A DNA stretch of 10,115 bases from an uncultured Clostridia bacterium (GCA_947165615.1 CAMVBD010000022.1:1-10115); one strand, 5' to 3'. Counted from the first letter of the stretch, positions 1-6,241 are shown. Made by a program: numbers and translations. The notes: generated from the letters alone by a model not told the origin.

Positions 1-9
1 ATAATATAT

Positions 10-33
10 TTGAACATTTGAATAACTGTTCAA
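10..33. promoter_or_regulatory. Candidate operator: TTGAACA / TGTTCAA inverted repeat
   Basis: Perfect 7-bp arms TTGAACA (10-16) and TGTTCAA (27-33) flank a 10-bp AT-rich spacer. It lies just downstream of the leftward promoter candidate, where a repressor would block initiation. Size, AT-richness and the TGAACA-type half-site resemble operators of ArsR/SmtB-family regulators, but other small winged-helix or TetR-type repressors could bind such a site. The regulator and the controlled gene lie outside the window, so the assignment rests on pattern alone. Confidence 0.4.
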
Positions 34-38
34 TTGTT

Positions 39-67
39 CGTATATACGATTGTTCGGAATTTGTCAA
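39..67 (-). promoter_or_regulatory. Candidate sigma-A promoter reading leftward out of the window
   Basis: On the minus strand a perfect -35 TTGACA lies at 67-62. A 17-bp spacer leads to TATACG at 44-39; TATATA at 46-41 would give a 15-bp spacer. Transcription would run off the left edge towards a gene that is not in the window. The -35 is excellent and the -10 only fair, so this is a moderate call. A perfect 10-bp palindrome CGTATATACG (39-48) covers the -10, and the 8-mer ATTGTTCG occurs as direct repeats on both sides of it (33-40 and 49-56). Regulator binding would therefore occlude the promoter. Confidence 0.45.
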
Positions 68-151
68 TAGAAAAATGAAAAAAAAGGCCAGAGGCCAGGG
101 GGCGCGGGAAAAAGCGAAAGCTTATCTTTCAATTCGGTTGTTGAAACATCT

Positions 152-180
152 TGTAGGGGCCGACGCCCACGGCGGCCCGC
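152..180 (-). repeat. GC-rich palindromic (REP-like) repeat, copy 1, inverted
   Basis: On the minus strand this reads as the same unit found at 290-317 and 353-381, differing by one base in its centre (GTGGGC here, GAGGGC there). The unit is an imperfect palindrome: outer 6-bp arms GGGCCG / CGGCCC enclose a short inner CG/CG pair and a small loop, then a CCTAC(A) tail. It encodes nothing recognisable. Confidence 0.75.
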
Positions 181-289
181 AACGGAATGGGTCAAGATGT
201 TCAGGGCGACGAACCGGGTAAAGAACGGATTTACTGTTCTTTTGTTTAATCGTCGATTCGCCGTATTCGGTCATATATACTCATTACCC

Positions 290-317
290 GCGGGCCGCCG
301 AGGGCGTCGGCCCCTAC
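290..317 (+). repeat. GC-rich palindromic (REP-like) repeat, copy 2
   Basis: A 28-bp unit identical to the copy at 353-381 and inverted relative to the copy at 152-180. It contains the 6-bp arms GGGCCG and CGGCCC around a GAGGGCG-containing centre and ends in CCTAC. The 35 bp between copies 2 and 3 show no gene. Confidence 0.75.
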
Positions 318-352
318 CAAGCCTCTGCGCCGATCGAGCCGGAAGGCGAGAA

Positions 353-381
353 GCGGGCCGCCGAGGGCGTCGGCCCCTACA
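353..381 (+). repeat. GC-rich palindromic (REP-like) repeat, copy 3
   Basis: Identical over 28 bp to the copy at 290-317 and in direct orientation with it. Its foldback structure and its recurrence three times within 230 bp point to a dispersed REP-type element rather than chance similarity. No transposase is present nearby. Confidence 0.75.
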
Positions 382-415
382 AAAGGAAATGCGGAGCCGG
401 ATTTTTTGCAATGCC

Positions 416-478
416 ACGAGCCACGAATCACGAGCCACGAGCCACGACCCACGAGCCACGAGCCACGAGCCACGAAAA
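416..478. repeat. Heptanucleotide tandem array, consensus ACGAGCC (8 units plus a partial)
   Basis: Eight consecutive 7-bp units begin at 416, 423, 430, 437, 444, 451, 458 and 465. Six are exactly ACGAGCC; the others are ACGAATC (423) and ACGACCC (444). A ninth, degenerate unit (ACGAAAA, 472-478) merges with the A-run of the terminator at 475-500, so the array starts exactly where transcription of the minus-strand operon is predicted to end. A period of 7 does not fit a coding repeat. Confidence 0.9.
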
Positions 479-500
479 AAGACCGCCGGAGCGGTCTTTT
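475..500 (-). terminator. Intrinsic terminator of the esterase/isomerase operon
   Basis: The hairpin GACCGC-CGGA-GCGGTC (481-496) is flanked by six A on the left and four T on the right, so on the minus strand the stem is followed by a run of six U. It lies 9 bases past the TAA of the isomerase-like gene. The symmetric A/T flanks lengthen the stem and would allow some bidirectional activity. Confidence 0.9.
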
Positions 501-509
501 GAAAAGTTG

Positions 510-1349
510 TTATCGGAAACTTCTGAGAAAGTTGACGGCGGTTTCGATGTCCTTTGCGGGGTCGTCGCCGACCTCGCGCTCGATGGTCAAAAATCCCTTG
601 TAGCCGATGTCCTCGAGCGCGGCAAGGTAATCCTTAAACGGGACGCTGCCGGTGCCGAGCGGCACCTCCTCAAAACTCGGGGAGGTGACGAGCGGATCCT
701 CCCGGATGCCGTACACAAGTTCGGGATCGCGGTCCCAGAGCTTGACTCCGTCTTTGGCGTGGGTGTGGACGATGTAGTCCCTGAGGTTATACACGGCCCT
801 GACGGGATCGTCGCCGGTGACCATGACGAGGTTTGCGGGGTCGAGATTCACGCCGACGCCGGTGGAATGCAGGGAGTCGAGAAACGCCTTCAGAACGGCC
901 GAGGTCTCGGGTCCGGTCTCCACGGCAAAATGCGCGTCGATGGAATCGGCGTATTCGGCGAGTTCCCCGCAGGCGGCCTGCATGATTTTGAAACGCGGGT
1001 GGTCGGGGTCCGCCGGGACCACGCCGATGTGGGTCGTGACGATGTTGGTCTCGAGATCCTTTGCGAGATCCAGAATGCGCTTGGACTGCTCGATGAGACC
1101 GGGGTTTTTCTCGGGGCGGTGGAAGCCGCAGCCGAGGTCGCCGCACAAAGCGGAGACGACGAGGCCGTTGGACTTGACCATGTCCAGAAGCTCGCGCCGG
1201 CCGGCGGGCGTTAACTGTTCGGGCGAGAGTTTGCCGCGGGTGGCGTAGATCTGTACGCCGTCGGCGCCCAGCGCCGCCGCTTTTTCGAGGGCGGTACGGA
1301 TGTCGGTGCGGAAACTGTCCGTAATGATGCCGATGGGGAAAGGATACAT
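510..1349 (-). CDS. Sugar phosphate isomerase/epimerase-like TIM-barrel protein
   Basis: A 279-residue cytosolic protein of the xylose-isomerase-like TIM barrel superfamily (AP endonuclease 2 fold, COG1082). The expected metal-site pattern is visible: Glu144 in VETGPE, Asp170 in VNLDPANL, the HTHAKD motif at 195-200, and Glu257/Glu259 in LTIERE near the C-terminus. The segment GTGSVPF (232-238), followed by YLAALEDIGYKGF, is the usual final-strand signature. Length is typical. The ATG has a GAGG-type ribosome binding site (about 1357-1362) in the 27-bp gap after the upstream esterase gene, so the two are probably co-transcribed. Such enzymes interconvert ketoses/aldoses or epimerise sugars and inositol derivatives. 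The substrate cannot be read from the sequence, and pairing with a secreted esterase suggests carbohydrate use only by inference. Confidence 0.85.
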   Translation of the reverse strand: MYPFPIGIITDSFRTDIRTALEKAAALGADGVQIYATRGKLSPEQLTPAGRRELLDMVKSNGLVVSALCGDLGCGFHRPEKNPGLIEQSKRILDLAKDLETNIVTTHIGVVPADPDHPRFKIMQAACGELAEYADSIDAHFAVETGPETSAVLKAFLDSLHSTGVGVNLDPANLVMVTGDDPVRAVYNLRDYIVHTHAKDGVKLWDRDPELVYGIREDPLVTSPSFEEVPLGTGSVPFKDYLAALEDIGYKGFLTIEREVGDDPAKDIETAVNFLRSFR

Positions 1350-1376
1350 GCTGTTGACCTCTTTTCGGAAAGGAAT

Positions 1377-3311
1377 TTACGCTTTTTTCTTGGTGATCGT
1401 CAGAATGACCGCGACGCCGACGCCGACCACCGTTGCAAGCAGCAGCAGGATGAAGAGCACGGAACCGGTGGAACCGACGGAGCCGGAAGCGGGCGCGTTC
1501 GGCGCGACGTCTTCCACGTCGTAACGCACGCCCTGATTGGGGTTCGCGGGATCGGCGGGATAGACCGTTGCGGGCGCTTCATACGGCGCGGTCGGGGCGG
1601 TGGAACCGGGAATCGTGGAGCCGGGGACCGTGGAACCGGGCGTCGTGGGGACTGTTGCGGCGGGATCTGACGGGAGCGCGGATCCGGGACCCGCGGGCGC
1701 GGTTATGACCGTGGGAAGCGTGGGACTGGACGGAACGGTCGGAAGCGCCGGATTGGACGGAACGGTCGGGAACACGGTGCCGCCGGGATTTGACGGCGTA
1801 TAGGGAGACGTGGGGACCGTGGGGATGTTGGAATACGGGGACGTCGTCGGCGTCGTCGGGTTGACGGGCGTGACCGGCGTGACCGGCGTGACCGGGTTCG
1901 GATTGTAATTCGGATCGTTCATCCGGCGGATGATCTCCGCTTTTTCGGCATAGGGATCCACGCCGAGGATCGAGGCGGCGGTGCGGCCGTGCGTCACGCC
2001 GACAAAATCAAGCGGGATGAGGTCCGCCATGGCGATGGAGCCTATGTCCGTCAGATGCGCGCCGTCCGGCGTAAAGGACGGGCACAGGGCGTAGGGGTCG
2101 GCAGGGTTTGCCAGCGGGAAGCAGTCGATGAAGCCGTCGGCCTCTTTGTTGGAGGTGATCCAGTCGTTTAACTGCTCGCACATGTCCTGCATGGACTGGG
2201 TCCACGAGACGTCGTCCGTCTGGCCGAGGAAGCTGCGCTGATAGCCCTTCCACGGGGAGTGTGTGAAGAAATAGATCTGGATGCCTTTTTGATGGCAGAG
2301 GGTAATGAGCGTCCGGTAGCCGGTAATGATCTGCTGCGGCGTGTAATGCGGCGTTGCGGAGCCGAGGGACTTGGAAAACTGGTGCAGGATGTCGTTGAGG
2401 CCGATTTTGACAAAGCAGTATTTGACGCCCGGAATGTCCAGCACGTCGCGTTTGAAGCGGTCGATGAGGGCCTGTCCGTAAAGGTTGCCGATGAGGCCCG
2501 AACCGTTGGAGAGCAGTTTGTTGCCGATGATGGCCTCATTGATGACGGAGACGTTTGTGGCCCCGGCGTCGATGATGCGCTTGGCGTAGTAGAGATAGGT
2601 GTCGTTGACAAGGGTGGAGTCGCCGATGAAGACCGCGCAGGAGCCCTCCTCCGAAGAGCGGGAGTCGACGCGCTCCAAAAACGGGATGGTATGGTAGGTG
2701 ATGGTGCTGGAGCTGATATTGACCTCACCGGGATTTTTGAGTCTGACGTTGTTGACCGCGGAGATGGTGCCGTTGAGGACGCCGCCCGCCTGCATGAAGG
2801 TACGCCCGCCCGAAAGTCCGGAGCTCGTCATGTAGGTCAGATTTTTGAAGTGCATGGACACGCAGATCTCCTCGAGCGCCTTGGTCTCGATGTCGACGAC
2901 GTCGCTGGTCACGCGGCCGCCGTTCGGCACGCTGACGGCGGTCTTTCCGCCGTTGAAGGTGATCGGCTGCTGCGTGCCGTCCACGATCTCGTCGTCGCCT
3001 TTTCCGGCTTTTGCGACCGAAAGTTCATGGATCGTAATGGGCGCCGCGCCGTACTGGTTGGCGAACACAAAGCGCAGAGCGCTGCCGCCTCTTGTGACCG
3101 TGAGACGGATGCGAAGCGTGGACCCGCCCGGAATCACGTCCTGCAGAGAGAGCTGCGAGATCTTGATGGAGCCGTTGACAAGCGACGAGCCCCAGACCGA
3201 GACCCAACTGTATTTGCCCGCGGCGTCCGCCGCCGGCGCGAGCCCTGCCGCGAATACGCCGAAAAACAGGAAAACCGTCAGGACCAAAGCCGTCCATTTT
3301 TTCATTTTCAT
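1377..3311 (-). CDS. Secreted, membrane-anchored SGNH/GDSL hydrolase (esterase)
   Basis: A 644-residue exported esterase. Residues 1-31 form a signal peptide (KMKK, hydrophobic core, then APAADAA). Residues 33-210 are a beta-rich domain with the RIRL...FANQYG...PITI pattern that precedes many actinobacterial and rumen SGNH esterases. The catalytic domain (about 224-437) shows block I IGDST (nucleophile Ser232), block II Gly263 in IIGN, block III GLND (Asn306) and block V DGAH (Asp416, His419). Overall order resembles the XynE-like subfamily. Residues 470-600 are a Pro/Thr/Ser/Val linker, followed by one transmembrane helix (618-640) and a KKKA tail. No LPXTG motif is present, so anchoring is by the helix. 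Short DNA repeats encode the linker (three 9-bp units at 1869-1895, three 15-bp units at 1600-1644), a likely source of length variation. It probably removes acetyl or other acyl groups from a glycan, but the substrate is unknown. Start supported by AAGGGG about 9 bases upstream; Met3 is an alternative start. Confidence 0.88.
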   Translation of the reverse strand: MKMKKWTALVLTVFLFFGVFAAGLAPAADAAGKYSWVSVWGSSLVNGSIKISQLSLQDVIPGGSTLRIRLTVTRGGSALRFVFANQYGAAPITIHELSVAKAGKGDDEIVDGTQQPITFNGGKTAVSVPNGGRVTSDVVDIETKALEEICVSMHFKNLTYMTSSGLSGGRTFMQAGGVLNGTISAVNNVRLKNPGEVNISSSTITYHTIPFLERVDSRSSEEGSCAVFIGDSTLVNDTYLYYAKRIIDAGATNVSVINEAIIGNKLLSNGSGLIGNLYGQALIDRFKRDVLDIPGVKYCFVKIGLNDILHQFSKSLGSATPHYTPQQIITGYRTLITLCHQKGIQIYFFTHSPWKGYQRSFLGQTDDVSWTQSMQDMCEQLNDWITSNKEADGFIDCFPLANPADPYALCPSFTPDGAHLTDIGSIAMADLIPLDFVGVTHGRTAASILGVDPYAEKAEIIRRMNDPNYNPNPVTPVTPVTPVNPTTPTTSPYSNIPTVPTSPYTPSNPGGTVFPTVPSNPALPTVPSSPTLPTVITAPAGPGSALPSDPAATVPTTPGSTVPGSTIPGSTAPTAPYEAPATVYPADPANPNQGVRYDVEDVAPNAPASGSVGSTGSVLFILLLLATVVGVGVAVILTITKKKA

Positions 3312-3330
3312 CGGACATTCCCCTTTATAT

Positions 3331-3350
3331 CAAAAATACGGGTATTTTTG
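3331..3350. promoter_or_regulatory. Perfect palindrome in the esterase leader, candidate operator
   Basis: The 9-bp arms CAAAAATAC and GTATTTTTG are perfectly complementary around a central GG. The site lies between the promoter -10 (3372-3377) and the ribosome binding site (about 3320-3325), roughly +15 to +34 of the predicted transcript. A 2-base centre favours a DNA-binding dimer site over an RNA hairpin, although an 8-bp AU stem with a 4-base loop could form. It is not followed by a U-run and so is not a terminator. The binding protein is unknown. Confidence 0.55.
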
Positions 3351-3371
3351 GAGATAGATATACTTAATATC

Positions 3372-3399
3372 ATTATACACGAAAGACGGGTAAAGTCAA
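3372..3399 (-). promoter_or_regulatory. Sigma-A promoter of the esterase/isomerase operon
   Basis: On the minus strand -35 TTGACT (3399-3394) is followed by a 16-bp spacer and a perfect -10 TATAAT (3377-3372). Predicted initiation near 3365 gives a leader of about 54 bases that contains the palindrome at 3331-3350 and the AAGGGG ribosome binding site. Confidence 0.85.
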
Positions 3400-3527
3400 G
3401 GGAAATGTTTGGGGGGCGCGGCGGTCCCGGCAGCCACGCGGCCGGTCCGTTTCCGTGCGCCATATAACGCCGCCAGCCACACCGCGCCGGTCAGCGCCGC
3501 GCGTACCGTGTCGTGGGTCGCGCGCCG

Positions 3528-3560
3528 AAAAAACCGCCTTCCGGGCGGGAAGACGGTTTT
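3528..3560 (-). terminator. Intrinsic terminator of the 630-residue membrane protein gene
   Basis: On the minus strand the arms AAAACCGTCTTCC and GGAAGGCGGTTTT pair with a single U.G wobble around a 5-base loop and run into six U. The hairpin lies about 21 bases beyond the TAA at 3582-3584 and isolates this gene from the downstream esterase promoter. Confidence 0.88.
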
Positions 3561-3581
3561 GTCAGTTCGATTCCGGGACGG

Positions 3582-5474
3582 TTACGCCGCTTCGGACGGG
3601 GCTTCTTCCGAAGGCGTTTCGGAAGGTTCCTCGGAAGGCTGTTCGGAAGACTGCTCGGTCGGGGCTTCGGCCTCGTCCGTCCGGGTGAAGGAGACGGCGT
3701 TCAGGGAGTCGGCGTAGACCGACAGCTCGACTTTGTCGCCGACGTTTAAGAGGACCGCGCGGTTTTCGGCGGTGGCGGTGACGGCGTAGAAGTCCGTTTC
3801 GCCCTCCAGGCGCAGATAGACGACCGTGTTGCCGGACAGGACGGCAGTGCGGATCTCGGCGATCGTGCCCGCGTGGGCCTCGGGTCCGTTTTCGGGATTC
3901 TCGGGGGTTGCGTCGGGGTTGTCGATGGGCGCGGCGGCGTCGAAGTCGAAATGGATCGTAATGGGCGTGCTCAGCGCGCCGAGGTTGCGGATATACTGCT
4001 CCAGACACGAGCGCAGGTTCATGTCCTGCGACGTGGGCGTGGCGACGACGGAATACTGCTCGACGTTGACCATGGCGTAGGACTTCACGACGTTGGAATT
4101 ATCCTTGAGGGCCATATAGTAGGTCGGCTGACCGTCGATATTCAGAAGGATCGGGAAAGAGGCCTTGTAGCCGAAGTTCTGCACCTTGCCTTCCGCGGAA
4201 AGCTGGGCGGCGGCTTCGGTGGCGCCGGAGGTCTCGTAGAAATAGGCCTCCTTGGTGCGCTGGTTGATCAGGCAGAAGCCGAGGATGGAGTTGTCGCCGG
4301 TGACGGACGTGACGCCGGTGTACAGATACACGTCCTCGTCGATGGCAAGGAAGGAATACCCGACGCTTGCCTGCCGCACGCCGGTCTGGCCGAGGAAGGA
4401 GTTGATGAAGCCGTTTTCGTATTTGCCGTGATAATTATACTGCTCCACCAGCAGGTCGGCGTCGTAGGCCTGGTCGATCCACTGGATCTCGGAATCGTCG
4501 GCGGCGAACTGCTCCTTGCTGTAATACTGATCTTCGCCGGTTTCGGCGTCCACAAGGATGATGCCCTTGACGTCCTCGCCGCCGAGCAGGCCGATGGTCT
4601 TTTGGATGACCTCGACCACCCAGTACGGGCGGCCCGTGTCGTCGATCTCGAACGAGATCTCGCCGAAGATGTCAAAGGGATGTCTGAAGCGCAGATGGCG
4701 CACGAGATACTCGCCGAAATGCTCCGCGGTGGAGTACTTGATGTCGTAGTCCTGTTTGACAAGTTGAGCCTTCTGGGTGTTGAGGTTGACCATCACGTAG
4801 CCGGGAATGCCCTCATAGTCGCCCACGACGGAATTTTTGAACCATTTGAAAATATCGCCGTACTGCAGCGGATAAACGCGGTAGGGCTGGCCTTTGAAGT
4901 TGATCTGCGTGGAGTCTTCCAGCAGCAGCTCGAACTGAGATTCGAGCCCCAGTTCGGCAAAGCCGCCGAGCTGCTTGTCCGCCAGCGCGGCGGCGGCGTC
5001 CTTATCGATCAGGGCCACGTTATTGAAATCGCTCATGGAGTCGATGACGGTCACGGCGCTCTTGAAGTCTTTGGTCTCGTCGAGCGTGATGATCCTGGAA
5101 TACCGCTTGGCGCGGAACACAGGCGCTGAAACAAGGTAACCGACCACCAGCACCGCCAGCACGATGCCGGCAAGAATGACCGGGATCAGGGAGCGGCGCT
5201 TGACGTAAGGCACGAATTCCGGTTTTTTGAACGCGCCGGACGTGATAAAGGAAGCGGCGACGTAGGAGCCGAGCACAAGGAAGATATAGAGATAGAACTT
5301 GTAATCCCCGAGATTTACGGCGGGCAGCATGAAATAGAAGCCCAGTACGGCCGTGAGCACCATGACGCCGAGGCTGATGCCGATTTTGAGAGCCGGTTTA
5401 TCCGGCGGGATCAGAACGTCCTTGACGCTCTTTTTTTTGCCGTTGCCCGAAAAATCAACTTTGATAGGTTCCAT
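3582..5474 (-). CDS. Conserved-type membrane protein, function unknown (three TM helices plus large soluble domain)
   Basis: 630 residues from ATG 5474. An open frame extends further upstream, but this start has AAGGAG (5483-5488) at 8-base spacing and lies just below a good promoter. Residues 1-28 are polar and basic. Hydrophobic helices lie at about 30-51, 59-80 and 95-117, and a large, mostly hydrophilic region follows. That region includes a segment (about 272-315) with YWVVEV, GLLGG, VKGIILVDAETGE that is reminiscent of PepSY-like repeats, then GFINSFLGQTG (355-365) and an aromatic-rich YLYTGVTSVTGD (383-394). A small beta-rich segment (about 536-597) precedes a low-complexity Ser/Glu/Pro tail (about 600-630). 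From memory, similar proteins occur in Clostridia and are sometimes labelled CvpA-family; this could not be checked. It is a single-gene unit with its own promoter and terminator. The C-terminal domain is most likely extracytoplasmic if the three helices start inside. No enzymatic motif was recognised. Confidence 0.8.
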   Translation of the reverse strand: MEPIKVDFSGNGKKKSVKDVLIPPDKPALKIGISLGVMVLTAVLGFYFMLPAVNLGDYKFYLYIFLVLGSYVAASFITSGAFKKPEFVPYVKRRSLIPVILAGIVLAVLVVGYLVSAPVFRAKRYSRIITLDETKDFKSAVTVIDSMSDFNNVALIDKDAAAALADKQLGGFAELGLESQFELLLEDSTQINFKGQPYRVYPLQYGDIFKWFKNSVVGDYEGIPGYVMVNLNTQKAQLVKQDYDIKYSTAEHFGEYLVRHLRFRHPFDIFGEISFEIDDTGRPYWVVEVIQKTIGLLGGEDVKGIILVDAETGEDQYYSKEQFAADDSEIQWIDQAYDADLLVEQYNYHGKYENGFINSFLGQTGVRQASVGYSFLAIDEDVYLYTGVTSVTGDNSILGFCLINQRTKEAYFYETSGATEAAAQLSAEGKVQNFGYKASFPILLNIDGQPTYYMALKDNSNVVKSYAMVNVEQYSVVATPTSQDMNLRSCLEQYIRNLGALSTPITIHFDFDAAAPIDNPDATPENPENGPEAHAGTIAEIRTAVLSGNTVVYLRLEGETDFYAVTATAENRAVLLNVGDKVELSVYADSLNAVSFTRTDEAEAPTEQSSEQPSEEPSETPSEEAPSEAA

Positions 5475-5507
5475 GGAGACAACTCCTTTTTCAGATAATA
5501 CAAAACC

Positions 5508-5536
5508 AGTATACCATATCCCGCAAAAAAGCACAA
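5508..5536 (-). promoter_or_regulatory. Promoter of the 630-residue membrane protein gene
   Basis: On the minus strand -35 TTGTGC (5536-5531), a 17-bp spacer and -10 TATACT (5513-5508) preceded by TGG, an extended -10. Predicted initiation near 5501 gives a leader of about 27 bases with an AAGGAG site. It is divergent from the yfbR promoter, and the two -35 boxes are separated by 22 bp. Confidence 0.75.
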
Positions 5537-5558
5537 GCCCATATTTTTGGATTGCGTC

Positions 5559-5587
5559 TTGCTTTTTCAGCGGGGGACAAGTATAAT
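5559..5587 (+). promoter_or_regulatory. Sigma-A promoter of yfbR
   Basis: -35 TTGCTT (5559-5564), a 17-bp spacer and a perfect -10 TATAAT (5582-5587). Initiation near 5594 yields a leader of about 39 bases made largely of heptad-like repeats and ending in the AAGGAGG ribosome binding site. The frame upstream of ATG 5633 is open but overlaps this promoter, which is one reason to reject the longer start. Confidence 0.8.
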
Positions 5588-5603
5588 GAAAAAGAAATAC
5601 GCT

Positions 5604-5624
5604 GCGAACCACAAACCACGAAGG
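5604..5624 (+). repeat. Three heptad units in the yfbR leader, last one forming part of the ribosome binding site
   Basis: Units GCGAACC (5604), ACAAACC (5611) and ACGAAGG (5618) are in 7-bp register and match the ACGARCC family at 416-471 and 6428-6441. The third unit supplies the AAGG of the AAGGAGG Shine-Dalgarno sequence (5621-5627). Three degenerate units alone would be weak evidence; recurrence of the family elsewhere in the window supports the call. Confidence 0.6.
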
Positions 5625-5632
5625 AGGCGCCT

Positions 5633-6211
5633 ATGAGCCACTTTTTCGCCCTGTTTTCCAGAATGAAGCACATGGACCGCTGGGCTTTGATGCGAAACGT
5701 CAGCCGGGAGAATCTGAGCACCCACTCGCTGGACGTCGCCGCCGTCGCCCACGCGCTCGCCGTGATCGGCAACCGCCGCCTCGGAAAAGCCTACGACCCC
5801 GATTTTGCCGCGGCGCTCGGCATTTACCACGACATGCCCGAGATCCTGACCGGGGACCTGCCGACGCCCGTGAAATACTATAACGACGAGATCCGGTCCT
5901 CCTACGCCAAGATCGAGCAGGCCGCCGAAGAGGCGCTGCTGAACGCCCTGCCGGAGGATCTGCGGGACGACTTTCTGCCGCTTTTGAAGCCCGACACGAC
6001 CCGTCCCGAGTATAAACTGATGAAGGCGGCGGACAAGATCTCCGCTCTCATCAAGTGCGTGGAGGAGCGAAACGGCGGCAACCGCGAATTCAGCCACGCG
6101 GAGGAGGCCACCCGCGAGGCCATCCGGGCGCTCGGCTGCGAGGAGGCGAACATCTTCCTCGACGAGTTTCTCGGCGGTTATGAGATGGTGCTGGATACCA
6201 TTTTAAAATAA
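5633..6211 (+). CDS. yfbR: 5'-deoxynucleotidase YfbR, HD superfamily
   Basis: A 192-residue cytosolic HD-domain phosphohydrolase, collinear over nearly its whole length with E. coli YfbR, which dephosphorylates deoxyribonucleoside 5'-monophosphates with a divalent metal. The family's N-terminal SHFFA..SR..... RW.LMRNV pattern is present. Metal ligands correspond to His31 (THSL), His66-Asp67 (YHDM) and Asp134 (AADK). Glu70 and Asp75 in EILTGDLPTPVKYYN correspond to the catalytic and base-contacting residues, and Arg16-Trp17 to the sugar-discriminating pair. ATG 5633 is preceded by AAGGAGG at 5-base spacing and aligns with the start of the E. coli protein. The gene has its own promoter, and no classical terminator follows; the hairpin in the element at 6242-6415 may serve. 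The role is dNTP pool balance. Confidence 0.95.
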   Translation: MSHFFALFSRMKHMDRWALMRNVSRENLSTHSLDVAAVAHALAVIGNRRLGKAYDPDFAAALGIYHDMPEILTGDLPTPVKYYNDEIRSSYAKIEQAAEEALLNALPEDLRDDFLPLLKPDTTRPEYKLMKAADKISALIKCVEERNGGNREFSHAEEATREAIRALGCEEANIFLDEFLGGYEMVLDTILK

Positions 6212-6241
6212 GGCCAGACGGAACGGCTGTCTCCATGCGAA

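Larger units (their letters stand above)
1..509. other. Gene-free intergenic region rich in repeats
   Basis: No convincing coding frame is present: short open frames here lack ribosome binding sites and run through repeats. From left to right it holds an AT-rich promoter/operator segment (about 1-70), a GC-rich palindromic repeat in one orientation (152-180), a weak AT-rich hairpin with 7-bp arms AAAGAAC / GTTCTTT (220-242), two more copies of the GC-rich repeat in the opposite orientation (290-317 and 353-381), a 7-bp tandem array (416-478), and the terminator of the minus-strand operon (475-500). The sharp composition change between the AT-rich left edge and the GC-rich repeats suggests accumulated insertions between two transcription units. 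Confidence 0.8.

Noticed and set aside
152..478. Possible CRISPR array, from repeated units at 152-381 and 416-471.
   Set aside because: The palindromes are few, in mixed orientation and irregularly spaced, and the heptads have no spacers. No cas genes are present.
18..502. Several overlapping open frames on both strands in the left intergenic region.
   Set aside because: They run through palindromic and heptad repeats, have no ribosome binding sites and show repeat-derived low-complexity translations.
1600..1895. Tandem DNA repeats at 1600-1644, 1724-1777 and 1869-1895 as possible non-coding elements.
   Set aside because: Their periods (15, 27 and 9 bp) are multiples of three and they encode the Pro/Thr linker of the esterase, so they are ordinary coding repeats.
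2259..3467. Long plus-strand frame (about 400 codons) opposite the esterase gene; a similar one lies at 3873-5129.
   Set aside because: Both are antisense to genes with clear motifs, a GC-rich codon-bias artefact. The sense frames have promoters, ribosome binding sites and family signatures.
3403..3581. Minus-strand frame that stays open for about 60 codons past the stop of the 630-residue protein, including a hydrophobic stretch (LTGAVWLAALYGA).
   Set aside because: It would require readthrough of TAA and of a strong terminator (3528-3560), and it has no ATG or ribosome binding site of its own. Open frames of this length are expected in GC-rich DNA.
5475..5612. 46-residue upstream extension of the membrane protein gene.
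   Set aside because: It overlaps both its own and the divergent yfbR promoter, whereas the ATG at 5474 has an AAGGAG site at ideal spacing.
5552..5632. 27-residue upstream extension of YfbR.
   Set aside because: It covers the -35 and -10 boxes of the yfbR promoter. E. coli YfbR aligns from the ATG at 5633, which has AAGGAGG.
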